From: Candidatus Melainabacteria bacterium
Lineage (GTDB): Bacteria > Cyanobacteriota > Vampirovibrionia > Obscuribacterales > Obscuribacteraceae
Reading direction: 5' to 3'
DNA length: 61,832 nt
Assembly: GCA_003151275.1 (NCBI GenBank)
Contig: PLXC01000099.1
Location: forward strand, 1 to 61,832
The notes under the pieces were generated by a model. It had not been told where the DNA came from and did no database searches. It worked only from the letters and a program-made list of their open reading frames with translations. Both the position numbers and the translations under genes were made by a program. This document shows, piece by piece, positions 1 through 8,675 of this stretch (positions within the stretch are counted from its first letter, which is position 1; each line of letters starts with the position of its first letter).

Positions 1-398
1 GAATGAACGGTGATGTGTCCCTCAAACGCGGCGACATCAAAAGCATCAAAGAGATGATGGCAGATTGCAAAAAGTGGCTGGCAAAAAACGTCTCTATTTT
101 GATCTTTCCAGAAGGCACTCGCTCCGAGGATGGCATTATAAAACAGTTTCGCGATGGACCCTTTCGGCTGTCAGTCGATTGCGATGTTCCAATTGTGCCA
201 GTTGTAATTGCAGGAACAAGACAAGTTCTCGCCAAACGCGCGCGCGTTTTCAATTTCGCAGCAGAAATGACGGTGAGGATTCTACCGCCTGTGATGCCAG
301 CTTCGTTTCAGGGAAGCCCGGCCAATATGCGACGGTCTGTTCAAGCCTTGATGACAGAACATCTTGCCCAGATGACAGCCGCAGCCAAACTTAGTTAG
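1..398 (+). CDS. PlsC-family 1-acyl-glycerol-3-phosphate acyltransferase, 3' part
   Basis: C-terminal part of a lysophosphatidic-acid-type acyltransferase, an enzyme that adds a second acyl chain to glycerol phosphate lipids at the inner membrane face. The reading frame is open to the window edge, so the gene starts upstream. Visible are block II (GDVSLKRGD), block III (FPEGTRS, around residue 37 of the visible part) and block IV (VPIVPVVIAG). The catalytic HX4D block must lie outside the window. The stop codon overlaps the Shine-Dalgarno of the next gene, so the two are probably co-transcribed. Family assignment is firm; substrate is inferred. Confidence 0.9.
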   Translation, partial: MNGDVSLKRGDIKSIKEMMADCKKWLAKNVSILIFPEGTRSEDGIIKQFRDGPFRLSVDCDVPIVPVVIAGTRQVLAKRARVFNFAAEMTVRILPPVMPASFQGSPANMRRSVQALMTEHLAQMTAAAKLS

Positions 399-411
399 GA
401 GGCATGATTAA

Positions 412-1845
412 GTGAATTATCCAAAAGTGATACAGGGCGGAATGGGCGTGGCGGTCTCGAACTGGCGTCTGGCACGGGCAGTCTCATGCGCAGGCCAGCT
501 GGGGGTTGTATCAGGAACAATGCTGGACACTGTTTTGGCACGCCGTCTGCAAGATGGTGATCCAGACGGCAACATGCGTCGAGCCCTGGCACACTTTCCG
601 GAGCAAGAAATTGCTAACAGAATTCTGGCTCGTTACTTCCGTGAAGGTGGAAAAGATCTGCTTGAACCTTACAAGTTAGTCACCATGAATGGTATCAAAC
701 AGTCCGAGGCGGTGCTGGAGCTTACCATGGTGGCTAATTTCACCGAGGTGTTTCTGGCCAAAGAAGGACACGAAGGTTTGGTCGGCATCAACTACTTGCT
801 GAAGATAGATTTACCCACGCTCGCCTCTTTGTACGGAGCAATGTTGGCAGGCGTCGATTTTGTCTTGATGGGAGCGGGAATTCCGAGGGCTATTCCAGCT
901 ATCCTTGATCACCTCAGTAATCACGAAGACGTAAAACTGAAGATCGATGTTAAGGATGCCACATCTGAAGATGATTTTGCAATTGAATTCAGTCCAAGAG
1001 CCTTTTTGCCCACACATAGCGGGTCTCTTAAACGACCACAATTCATCGCCATTGTCTCTTCTTCTACTTTGGCTCAAACTCTGGCCAAGAAATCTAGCGG
1101 AAGAGTTGATGGTTTTGTAGTCGAGCACCACAGTGCAGGTGGGCACAACGCGCCACCACGCGGTGGTATCACCGTGGATGAGAACGGAGAGCCCATATAT
1201 GGACCGAAAGACGAATGCAATCCGGAGGATTTGAAGCGGATTGGACTGCCCTTCTGGTGGGCTGGTTCTTTTGCTACACCAGAAAAATTACGCAGCATTA
1301 TGGAAGCTGGAGCACAAGGCATACAGGTCGGCACCGCCTTTGCTTTTTGCCGGGAATCAGGAATCAGAGACGACATCAAACAAGGCGTTCTAGAAAAGAT
1401 TCAAAAAAGCAGCACGCACGTCTTTACGGATCCGCAGGCCTCGGCATCGGGATACCCTTTCAAGGTAGTGGATCTGGAGGGTTCCATATCTGAGAAAGAA
1501 GTGTACGAAAGCCGTCCCCGCATATGCGATTTGGGTTATCTGCGCACTGCCTACAAGAGAGCAGATGGTTCCGTCGGTTTCCGCTGTCCGGGCGAACCGG
1601 TAGATGATTACGTCAAGAAAGGCGGAAGCATCGAAGAAACTGTCGGTAGACAATGTCTGTGCAACGGACTGATGTCTACTGTCGGTTACGGTCAGGTGCA
1701 AAAAGATGGATACGAAGAACCACCCCTGGTGACAGCGGGCAAAGAGCTAGCCGACATTGCCCGCTTCATTACGCCTGGGCAAACTTCTTATTCAGCCGAA
1801 GACGTCCTGCGCGTCTTGCTGGCTGGCTCTTCAGAGAGTGCATAA
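412..1845 (+). CDS. Nitronate monooxygenase family protein (copy 1)
   Basis: FMN-dependent TIM-barrel enzyme of the nitronate monooxygenase (2-nitropropane dioxygenase) family, 477 aa, of the long type. Seen: N-terminal QGGMG, the AGGHNAPPRGG segment with the family's catalytic-type His at about residue 245, and GIQVGTAFAFCRESG as FMN-phosphate loop. The C-terminal third adds several conserved cysteines (CDLGYLR, RCPGEP, CLCNGL) that the short family members lack, possibly a metal site. GTG start chosen because AGGAGG lies 9 nt upstream. The physiological substrate is unknown; the neighbouring acyltransferase and SDR make a lipid or acyl-redox role as likely as nitroalkane detoxification. A second copy lies at 3119. 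Confidence 0.88.
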   Translation: MNYPKVIQGGMGVAVSNWRLARAVSCAGQLGVVSGTMLDTVLARRLQDGDPDGNMRRALAHFPEQEIANRILARYFREGGKDLLEPYKLVTMNGIKQSEAVLELTMVANFTEVFLAKEGHEGLVGINYLLKIDLPTLASLYGAMLAGVDFVLMGAGIPRAIPAILDHLSNHEDVKLKIDVKDATSEDDFAIEFSPRAFLPTHSGSLKRPQFIAIVSSSTLAQTLAKKSSGRVDGFVVEHHSAGGHNAPPRGGITVDENGEPIYGPKDECNPEDLKRIGLPFWWAGSFATPEKLRSIMEAGAQGIQVGTAFAFCRESGIRDDIKQGVLEKIQKSSTHVFTDPQASASGYPFKVVDLEGSISEKEVYESRPRICDLGYLRTAYKRADGSVGFRCPGEPVDDYVKKGGSIEETVGRQCLCNGLMSTVGYGQVQKDGYEEPPLVTAGKELADIARFITPGQTSYSAEDVLRVLLAGSSESA

Positions 1846-2034
1846 CAGACGCACTAAATGCAATCCGAGCAGTTCGGACGAGCTGGTTGCCAAGGATTGC
1901 TGGTCTAATGTTTAGTCAATTCCGATCACATATACTTTCAACGGAATCAATATAGCGATGGCGCGACCCAATCATCAGCATCGGCGATGGGGTCTAGTTG
2001 CGCGTACAAAAGAATTTTATCCTGAGGAAGAGAA

Positions 2035-2553
2035 ATGACTACACTAACAGTTTGGAAGTTTGACACTGTAGATGGTGCCGAAAAAGCTTTGAATAAATTG
2101 ATGGAGCTGCAAAAACAATATCTAGTGGAGGTTATTGATGCCGCTACTGTGACGTGGCCATCAGGCACTAAGAAGCCGACCACCCGTCAACTGCTACCAA
2201 CAACAGCCATTGGCGCAGTCGATGGTGCCTTCTGGGGAATGCTGTTTGGATTCTTGTTTTTCATGCCCCTGGCAGGCGCAGCAATGGGATCATTGATCGG
2301 TGCTTTATCTGGACATTTCGCCGATTATGGAATCAACGATCAGTTCATAAAGGAAGTACGCGCCCAGGTAACAGAGGGCAAATCCGCATTGTTTTTGATG
2401 ACTGGGAAAGTCACTGAAGACAAAGTTCACGAAGCCTTCAAAGGCATGGAGAAAGGTCAGTTGATTCAATCCAATCTCAGCAACGAGCAAGAGAAAAAGT
2501 TGCGCGAAGACTTCTGTGCCACCCCGGCAAAAACTGGGGCAGCAGTCAGCTAG
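2035..2553 (+). CDS. DUF1269 glycine-zipper membrane protein
   Basis: 172 aa protein matching the DUF1269 pattern: an N-terminal alpha/beta ferredoxin-like segment (TLTVWKFDTVDGAEKAL), a central hydrophobic, glycine-rich hairpin at about residues 62-97 (DGAFWGMLFGFLFF, then AGAAMGSLIGALSG), and a C-terminal segment ending in a Lys/Glu-rich tail. The family is associated with membranes and stress in many bacteria, but its function is unknown. Start supported by GAGGAAG about 6 nt before the ATG. It sits between the two nitronate-monooxygenase paralogues on the same strand, 189 bp after the first; the strong hairpin downstream suggests its transcript ends there. Confidence 0.8.
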   Translation: MTTLTVWKFDTVDGAEKALNKLMELQKQYLVEVIDAATVTWPSGTKKPTTRQLLPTTAIGAVDGAFWGMLFGFLFFMPLAGAAMGSLIGALSGHFADYGINDQFIKEVRAQVTEGKSALFLMTGKVTEDKVHEAFKGMEKGQLIQSNLSNEQEKKLREDFCATPAKTGAAVS

Positions 2554-2709
2554 TTTCTGTTCATCGCAAAGAGAATTTGGGAATTGATGGTTTACTTTTG
2601 GTGCTCATTCTTTATGCCGATGACTTATACAGCCAGTCGAGTAAAATATAGAAAACGAGATGGCTGCTAACGAGAAGAACATACTGAAACTCCTCCAGCC
2701 CTAATCTTT

Positions 2710-2776
2710 GCAAAAAAAATGGCTGTGTTAAGAATAGCTCTCTAGGAGCATACGAAATAAGCACAGCCATTTTTGC
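2710..2776 (+). terminator. Long hairpin, probable (bidirectional) terminator
   Basis: The arms 2720-2727 (TGGCTGTG) and 2763-2770 (CACAGCCA) pair perfectly and are extended by an A-tract on the left and a T-tract ending in TTTTTGC on the right. The loop of about 34 nt contains a second small hairpin (GCTC, TCTAG, GAGC). It lies 157 bp after the DUF1269 gene and could stop transcription from either direction. Confidence 0.6.
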
Positions 2777-3118
2777 ATTGCTTTCCGAACCAGCTACTAT
2801 CAGATGCTACGTTTGCGCCATTTCCATAAGGCATTGACACATCATCCGAACGAATGATGTGTGCAGACAAACGTCATTCAAATCATTCTAAAGATGGATT
2901 ATTTTTGGCAACTTACAACTGTGCATTTCGTTGCTTTCGAGACAGCACTTACGGTGCGGGAAGAAATTGTCTTTAACGGAAGCGAAGGTTCCGCTTTAAC
3001 TTACATTGCTCATGTTGTAGTGGGATGATTACTTTTTGTAGTTCGAGCGCTATAGTAATCGAGTTAGCCACATTGGCAATGTGCTGGGCAGCTTGCCAGC
3101 GACAGAGGAGGCAGTTAA
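2777..3118. other. Intergenic leader with a perfect inverted repeat
   Basis: No gene recognised. ACACATCAT at 2837-2845 pairs with ATGATGTGT at 2854-2862 (9-bp perfect arms, 8-nt loop). TTGACA at 2834-2839 overlaps the left arm, but the hexamer 17 bp further on is a poor -10 box, so this is an operator candidate rather than a clear promoter. The stretch ends with GAGGAGG at 3105-3111, the ribosome binding site of the next gene. Confidence 0.4.
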
Positions 3119-4582
3119 GTGAGTGAGCCGATCCTAATTCAAGGCGGAATGGGAGCTGCCGTATCCAACTGGAGGCTGGCGCGTGCTGTATCTACCCAAG
3201 GACATCTAGGCGTCGTCTCCGGGACAGCCCTCGACTGCGTGTTGGCGCGCCGACTCCAGGCCGGCGATCACGGCGGTCACATGCGCCGAGCGCTAGAGCA
3301 TTTTCCTCTCAGACAAATAGCTGCCGACATAGTAGCGCGCTATTACATCCCCGATGGGAAGAAGGATGATCAGCCATTCCTGGCCATCCCCATGTACAAG
3401 CTCAAGGCTGATCAAAGTCTTTTGCAACTGACCATAGCCGCTAATTTTGTGGAAGTCTACCTGGCCAAAGAAGGACATGATGGCATCGTTGGCATCAATT
3501 ACCTGGAGAAAATCCAGTTGCCGACACTACCGTCTCTCTATGGTGCAATGCTGGCCGGTGTCGACTATGTCCTGATGGGCGCCGGCATACCTAGAGCCAT
3601 CCCTGGTATACTCGACAAATTTTCAAAACATGAGGCTGTTTCGATGAAGCTCAATGTCGAGGGGGCGACTACTGAAGATGATTTCGAGACGGTTTTTGAT
3701 CCGCAGTTGTTCAACCCCCAACATCAGGGTTCGCTGAAGCGACCGAAGTTTCTGGCCATAGTTTCTTCATCAGTTCTAGCGGCAACAATGGCTAAAAAAT
3801 CTAGTGGCAGAGTTGATGGCTTTGTGATTGAGAATCCGACTGCCGGTGGACACAATGCGCCACCCCGCGGAGCTCTCACCATCGATGAAAAGGGCGAGCC
3901 AGTCTACGGGCCACGCGACGAGGTCGATCTCGAGGCGGTCAAGAAGCTTGGACTGCCCTTCTGGCTGGCTGGTTGCTTTGCCGATCCTAATAAGTTGCAA
4001 GAGGCTCGAGACAAGGGAGCTAGTGGAATCCAAGTCGGCACCGTCTTTGCATTTTGCCGTGAATCCGGAATCGAAGCTGAGCTAAAAGAGAGCATCGTCA
4101 AAAAGGCGGTTGCGGGCAAGGTAACAGTATTCACAGATCCACTCGCGTCACCCACAGGCTTTCCATTCAAGGTTGTGGAACTGGAAGGTTCCTATTCTGA
4201 GCAAGACGTTTGTGAAAATCGCTCACGCGTGTGCGATCTTGGCTATTTGCGCAGTGCATACAAGAGAGAAGATGGATCTCTCGGGCTACGATGCCCGGGC
4301 GAGCCGGTGGATGTTTATCTTAAGAAGGGTGGCAAGGTCGAAGATACCGTCGGCCGCAAGTGTCTGTGCAATGGGTTAGTGGCCAACATCGGGCTTCCGC
4401 AGATCCGCAAGAACGGCTTTGTTGAGAAAACGCTGCTTACCTCAGGCAACGATTTACAGCGCATTGCCTGTTTTGTGAAGGATGGGGAAACATCCTATGG
4501 TGCAGCAGACGTAATAAATTACCTAGTCGGACCTGCGCACCAAGAGTGCACCACCAATGGTGCGGCTGGGCGAACTGTTTGA
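3119..4582 (+). CDS. Nitronate monooxygenase family protein (copy 2)
   Basis: 487 aa paralogue of the gene at 412, clearly similar along its whole length. It keeps QGGMG at the N-terminus, AGGHNAPPRG with the catalytic-type His, GIQVGTVFAFCRESG for FMN phosphate, and the same C-terminal cysteines (CDLGYLR, RCPGEP, CLCNGL). GTG start with GAGGAGG about 7 nt upstream. The C-terminal tail is about ten residues longer than in copy 1. Its end overlaps the beginning of the SDR reading frame, so the two are probably translationally coupled. Retention of two complete copies 1.3 kb apart suggests different substrates or regulation rather than simple redundancy (inference). Confidence 0.88.
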   Translation: MSEPILIQGGMGAAVSNWRLARAVSTQGHLGVVSGTALDCVLARRLQAGDHGGHMRRALEHFPLRQIAADIVARYYIPDGKKDDQPFLAIPMYKLKADQSLLQLTIAANFVEVYLAKEGHDGIVGINYLEKIQLPTLPSLYGAMLAGVDYVLMGAGIPRAIPGILDKFSKHEAVSMKLNVEGATTEDDFETVFDPQLFNPQHQGSLKRPKFLAIVSSSVLAATMAKKSSGRVDGFVIENPTAGGHNAPPRGALTIDEKGEPVYGPRDEVDLEAVKKLGLPFWLAGCFADPNKLQEARDKGASGIQVGTVFAFCRESGIEAELKESIVKKAVAGKVTVFTDPLASPTGFPFKVVELEGSYSEQDVCENRSRVCDLGYLRSAYKREDGSLGLRCPGEPVDVYLKKGGKVEDTVGRKCLCNGLVANIGLPQIRKNGFVEKTLLTSGNDLQRIACFVKDGETSYGAADVINYLVGPAHQECTTNGAAGRTV

Positions 4583-5430
4583 TAGTAGATTATGCAGTAC
4601 TTTCTAAAAGACATCCCGGCAAACGTGCCTTCATAACCGGCGCTGGCAGCGGACTTGGACTAGCGTTTGCCATAGAGCTAGCCAGAAACAAGTGGCATTT
4701 GGCACTGGCAGATGTGCAGGCAGAAAGATTGACTGCAGCAGCTGAAGAGGTTCTGCGCGCCGGCGGCACACCAAGCACTTATTTGTTTGATGTTGCTGAT
4801 TACGATCAATTTCGCGAGGCGGTGACCGACTTTGCAGTGAAGATGGGCGGAATCGATATTGGTATTAACAACGCAGGCGTCGGCTGCGGCGGTAGATTGG
4901 ATGAATTGCCGATTGAAACCTTTCGCAAGATTATCAACATAAACCTGATGGGAGTGGTGCACGGATGTCACCTATTCGTGCCGATCATGAAACGACAACG
5001 CGCTGGTCACATCTTGAATGTAGCAAGTGCCGCGGCCTTTGTTGCAGCACCGCGAATGTCTGCTTACAATACGTCGAAAGCGGGTGTTGTAGCTTTGAGT
5101 GAAACGCTGCGCAGCGAGCTTGCAGACCATGATGTGCTTGTTTCAGTTTTAATGCCAACATACGTGCGCACCAACATTGGCATCGATGCGGAAGGAACTA
5201 CAGGTGACAAAGAATTCGCGCAACTTCTTGTTGAGCAGTCGCAACTGAGCCCTGAAGAAGTGGTGCGCAAGACACTGACGAAGATGGAGGCAGGCGAGCT
5301 GTACGTGGTGCTACCGTCAGAAGCGAGAAACTTATGGCGCTTCAAGCGATACTTCCCTGACAGATTCCGGCGTTTCATGAACAAGGAAATAAAGCGCCTT
5401 ACAGCAATGCACAATCAAAAGTCCTCATGA
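4546..5430 (+). CDS. Short-chain dehydrogenase/reductase (SDR)
   Basis: Classical NAD(P)-dependent SDR. Seen: cofactor loop TGAGSGLG, NNAG structural motif, catalytic Ser in NVASAAAF and the YxxxK pair in YNTSKA. The C-terminal extension (about residues 215-294, rich in Arg/Lys, ending ERFMNKEIKRL-like) is typical of lipid- or retinol-type SDRs. The start is uncertain: GTG at 4546 gives the frame listed here, whereas TTG at 4579 overlaps the stop of the preceding gene (TTGA) and gives a more usual N-terminus 11 residues shorter. Its stop overlaps the convergent monooxygenase gene by 16 bp. The substrate cannot be deduced. Confidence 0.85.
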   Translation: MHHQWCGWANCLIVDYAVLSKRHPGKRAFITGAGSGLGLAFAIELARNKWHLALADVQAERLTAAAEEVLRAGGTPSTYLFDVADYDQFREAVTDFAVKMGGIDIGINNAGVGCGGRLDELPIETFRKIININLMGVVHGCHLFVPIMKRQRAGHILNVASAAAFVAAPRMSAYNTSKAGVVALSETLRSELADHDVLVSVLMPTYVRTNIGIDAEGTTGDKEFAQLLVEQSQLSPEEVVRKTLTKMEAGELYVVLPSEARNLWRFKRYFPDRFRRFMNKEIKRLTAMHNQKSS

Positions 5431-6698
5431 GCCATCAAATATTTATCAACCAGCGGCAGCACCCACAATAGTTTCCTGGCACGTTTCAATTGTTTTAAGA
5501 CAGCCATTGGATCGAGAAGGTGACTGTCAGGCAATGGTTGCTTCATTCTGTTCAACACCGCACCCAGGGGATGCGCAAGTCGACGTTGGAGCAAGATCAA
5601 ATCGGCAAGCAGCTCAGAGGCTGGTGTCAAAAGCGGACCAAATCCATAGCGCGCTTGTGCCCATCCGTAAATGTATAGCTGCCTGTGACGCGGTGCCACC
5701 ATTCCCCATTGCGCTTTAACAACAGGACCTTCGATTTCAAGTATTTCCGGAACTAAAAATGGAATGGATACATCGAAGCCCGTGCCACAAACAATAAGAT
5801 CGAATTCTTCTTTGACACCGTCTACAAATTCCACAACCCTGCCATCAAAGGCTTTCACGTCAGGATGCGGAACGATCTTGCCGTGTTTGAGATAGTGTAA
5901 AAGTTCAGTGTTAATTGTTGGATGGTGTTCAAAAATCTTATGGTCAGGTTTCATTAGACCATAGGTGCGATAGTCACCCACTACAATTTTGAGCAGAAAT
6001 GAAATATAAATTCGTTGCAGCCATACGGGCATACCTGTCGTTAGCAATTCTGCCGTGGGCACTCCATAAAAAGTTTTTGGCAAAAACCAATAGCCACGCC
6101 TCAAACTGAGATGGGCTGAGGTACTAACACGCGCTGCTTCGGCAACAATATCGCAAGAAGAGTTTCCGCCGCCTATGACAAGAACACGTTTGCCATTCAG
6201 CTGTTCAGGGTGTCCGTAGTCTTTCGAATGAATAAATTCGCCAGTAAATTTGCCGTCGTAATCAGGCCAGCGGCGTTGCCAGTGATGTCCATTGCAAATG
6301 ATTACTCCTTCGTAGAAGCGAGATTCACCATTGTTAAAACGCAGTTCCCACAGATTATCTTTGGCAGGGCCAACGTGTTCGACGCTGGTGTTAAAAATAA
6401 TCTGTTGTAGCAATCCATAGTGCTTTGCGTAATCCGACAAATAATCAAGCATTTGGGAAGCACTGGGGAAGTCTGGGTAGTCGACTGGCATTGGATAATC
6501 GGGGAACTCAGTCGTTTTTCTCGACGAAATAATGTGTGCGGTAGTGTAAACACCATGTCGCCAATTGCCACCAAGGGCGGCATCGGCTTCGAATTGGTCA
6601 TATGCGATATCTTTCAGCTTCAGTGCGCGTGCCGCGCTGATGCCCACTGGACCAGCACCGATGATGGCAATTTTGTCCTGGGTTGAAACAGTGGTCAT
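5415..6698 (-). CDS. Flavin-containing monooxygenase (FMO/Baeyer-Villiger-like)
   Basis: 427 aa two-dinucleotide-domain flavoprotein. FAD-binding GAGPVG lies near residue 12, NADPH-binding GGGNSS in the middle, and the family signature FxGxxxHxxxY is seen as FTGEFIHSKDY just before it. Such enzymes insert oxygen into carbonyls or at N/S atoms. The frame is open for another 93 codons upstream, but that part lies over the next upstream gene and has no similarity to the family. The ATG at 6698 puts the Rossmann motif in the normal place, so I start there. It is convergent with the SDR (16-bp overlap), and an SDR plus FMO pair is a common arrangement in ketone/alkane oxidation. Confidence 0.87.
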   Translation of the reverse strand: MTTVSTQDKIAIIGAGPVGISAARALKLKDIAYDQFEADAALGGNWRHGVYTTAHIISSRKTTEFPDYPMPVDYPDFPSASQMLDYLSDYAKHYGLLQQIIFNTSVEHVGPAKDNLWELRFNNGESRFYEGVIICNGHHWQRRWPDYDGKFTGEFIHSKDYGHPEQLNGKRVLVIGGGNSSCDIVAEAARVSTSAHLSLRRGYWFLPKTFYGVPTAELLTTGMPVWLQRIYISFLLKIVVGDYRTYGLMKPDHKIFEHHPTINTELLHYLKHGKIVPHPDVKAFDGRVVEFVDGVKEEFDLIVCGTGFDVSIPFLVPEILEIEGPVVKAQWGMVAPRHRQLYIYGWAQARYGFGPLLTPASELLADLILLQRRLAHPLGAVLNRMKQPLPDSHLLDPMAVLKQLKRARKLLWVLPLVDKYLMAHEDF

Positions 6699-6846
6699 GG
6701 CAAACGTACATCCCTTTCCAGTTTCGCTCCCTGCGAAATTAATTGTCGATGATTTGCGAAGCCTGACCGCTGTGAATGCGAAACTGAATAGGCCGACACT
6801 GTGTTCAGTGTTCGCGCAAAGATGCCTAGCTTCTTGTTCGGATTTG

Positions 6847-7860
6847 TCAATGTCCCTCACTCGCGGGGAATGTGTTGACGACTTCAAAATCTTTTCCCTT
6901 AACCGCCGAAAGAGTGTGAATCTCTGCGTCGTTCCATCTGGGATCTGGTGCGCCGCTAATAAACCAATCTTTGCCATTGTCGGCTAGCAACATTCCGTAT
7001 TTCTTTAATGCCTTGAGTATGACTTGTGCAGAAGGAGGAAAGCCTGAGATGTCGAAAGAAGACTTGAGGCGCAGGCGCAGCCCCATTGGTGGGACAGTCT
7101 TATCGGTGATAGAGCTAGCGAAATGCCGAGCCGGAGAAATGTAAGCACGTCGTGTTCGGCTGGCTGTGAATCTGAGAGCGTGGCGAATCTCATGCTGTTC
7201 ACCGACTTCATCAAATCGCACCAGTCCCGGAAGAATCGGCAAGCCGGCAGCATCAGCAGATGTGAATCCCTCTTGGCGCAGCACATTTTTTCCTAAATCA
7301 AAGATGGCACCACTGTCAGCTCGCCAAAGAGAATGGAAAGCATCTGGAGGAAACACGTTAAAAAGTTCGTACAGTTTTTGATTATCCCGGTCGACGATCA
7401 GAATGTGCCGATCTTGCGTGGAATTCGGACCACCCTCAATGGGAGGATTGACTGGTATCGGATATGGTCCAGCATCGCTTTCGGAATCATAGCGAAATTT
7501 GACAGGAAGCCGCTGTTGATTGCCGGGCACCACTACATATGGAATGCCCCAGAGCTGCTTGTTCCATATAGTTCCAAAATCTGGGTGGACATGAGTGTCC
7601 ATCCCCATGCTCTTGATGTAGATGTCGGAGTTTGGAGATACTGCACACTTTGAAATGTCTTGATTCCAGGCATTGACTGTCGGGAAAAAGCTTACTCCAG
7701 ACAAACTAGCACCCACGCCATAAAGCGCATTTTGATTCTGAACCAAATCCAAAGCCTTAGTCTGAGCGCTTGCGCTGAGAAGAACTGTCGAGAAGACAAG
7801 CGTAGCTATTGCGACAACTGCCGATCGTAGTGCTATAAAAAATCTTTCAATCGGTCGCAA
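6847..7860 (-). CDS. Conserved secreted protein of unknown function
   Basis: 337 aa. An N-terminal signal peptide is clear (basic start, hydrophobic ALRSAVVAIATLVFSTVLL, then ASAQ cleavage site). The mature part is a soluble protein with the runs WGIPYVVVPG, SDAGPYPIP and DRHILIVDRDNQKLYELF, a pattern I associate with a widely distributed but uncharacterised secreted family. No catalytic motif is recognised. The only sensible start is TTG at 7860; no ATG occurs before the signal peptide. It stands alone, 148 bp upstream of the monooxygenase on the same strand. Confidence 0.75.
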   Translation of the reverse strand: MRPIERFFIALRSAVVAIATLVFSTVLLSASAQTKALDLVQNQNALYGVGASLSGVSFFPTVNAWNQDISKCAVSPNSDIYIKSMGMDTHVHPDFGTIWNKQLWGIPYVVVPGNQQRLPVKFRYDSESDAGPYPIPVNPPIEGGPNSTQDRHILIVDRDNQKLYELFNVFPPDAFHSLWRADSGAIFDLGKNVLRQEGFTSADAAGLPILPGLVRFDEVGEQHEIRHALRFTASRTRRAYISPARHFASSITDKTVPPMGLRLRLKSSFDISGFPPSAQVILKALKKYGMLLADNGKDWFISGAPDPRWNDAEIHTLSAVKGKDFEVVNTFPASEGH

Positions 7861-7886
7861 AAGCGTCGTTCCCAGCGGAGTGCCTC

Positions 7887-8060
7887 TTTATAATAAATGA
7901 ACTTGCTGACAGCGACTACATCCGTAAGATCATCGTTAAACACGGTGTCATCACTGTGATGCATTTCGCCGCTCGATCGGTTCTCGATGAATCAATCGCT
8001 AACCCAATCTCATACTACAAAAATAATGTCGAGTACCAATTTCGGAGACGGACTAAGTGA
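7887..8060 (+). pseudogene. UDP-glucose 4-epimerase (galE) fragment
   Basis: An open stretch of 57 codons with no start codon of its own, ending at TGA 8058-8060. Its translation contains ADSDYIRKII, VMHFAARSVLDESI and NPISYYKNNV, which match in order the region of GalE between the second beta strand and the helix after the substrate-binding loop (compare MHFAA...ES...NP..YY.NN). Neither the N-terminal Rossmann motif nor the YxxxK catalytic part is present on either side, so this is a relic of about one sixth of the gene. Confidence 0.75.
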
Positions 8061-8065
8061 GGCGG

Positions 8066-8575
8066 CTACAAAACCTCGTCTAATTCATGCGCTTTGACGC
8101 GACTGACCTTTTCTTTCACGTCTTTGTGCTCTTCTTCCTCGATAAGTCTATTAGCAGTCCAACTCCCTGCGGTCACGCCTTTCTCACTCGTTAACTTCCA
8201 TTTTCCGTTCAGTGTCTTTCCGTCTTCACTCATCAATCCTTCGTATTCGACGGGATTGCCGAAGGTTTCTGTGGTCGTTGCCTTGCTCGTGATCGTTTGG
8301 TTGCCCCCAAACATACCGAATTTAGGCACTATGGTTTTCCGTTCCTCCACATATTTAGCCTTACTGGACTTCAGATAGACTTTTGTGAATTGAACGGATG
8401 GAAATGAAAAGGAACCTGTCAACGTAGCTTTTCCAGCGCCACCATCATCCACGATAGTTCCGTGTAAAGATCCAGCGGTTTCAGAAAAGAAGGCCGTAAA
8501 GTCGCCGCCGAGTTTTGGAAAGCCGTCGTAATAGTAACGGCCATGCCATTCGCCCGCTATGGTGTTGACGGCCAT
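8066..8575 (-). CDS. Hypothetical beta-rich protein
   Basis: 169 aa, no recognised family. It has no signal peptide and no membrane segment. Alternating hydrophobic residues, Gly and Thr (GEWHGRYYYDGF, GSLHGTIVDDGG, LNGKWKLTSEKG) suggest a small beta barrel, lipocalin- or avidin-like in outline only. The frame extends to 8641, but the ATG at 8575 has GGAGG exactly 5 nt upstream and starts at the first conserved-looking segment (MAVNTIAGEW), so I use it. The C-terminal 25 residues are highly charged. It is 100 bp downstream of the secreted protein at 8676 on the same strand. Confidence 0.6.
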   Translation of the reverse strand: MAVNTIAGEWHGRYYYDGFPKLGGDFTAFFSETAGSLHGTIVDDGGAGKATLTGSFSFPSVQFTKVYLKSSKAKYVEERKTIVPKFGMFGGNQTITSKATTTETFGNPVEYEGLMSEDGKTLNGKWKLTSEKGVTAGSWTANRLIEEEEHKDVKEKVSRVKAHELDEVL

Positions 8576-8675
8576 ATAGTCCTCCGCATGGATGAAATAT
8601 CTTCCATTTTCGCTTGCTTGATTGCCCAACGCAAGGATCATCCTTGGAGGATATCATGGCTCTGCGGCGAAGAAG

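Noticed and set aside
2834..2862. Promoter at TTGACA 2834
   Set aside because: The hexamer at correct distance (ATGTGT) is a poor -10 box; the inverted repeat is the better explanation.
6699..6977. N-terminal extension of the flavin monooxygenase
   Set aside because: The part overlaps the same-strand upstream gene, has no family similarity and pushes the FAD motif 93 residues away from the start.
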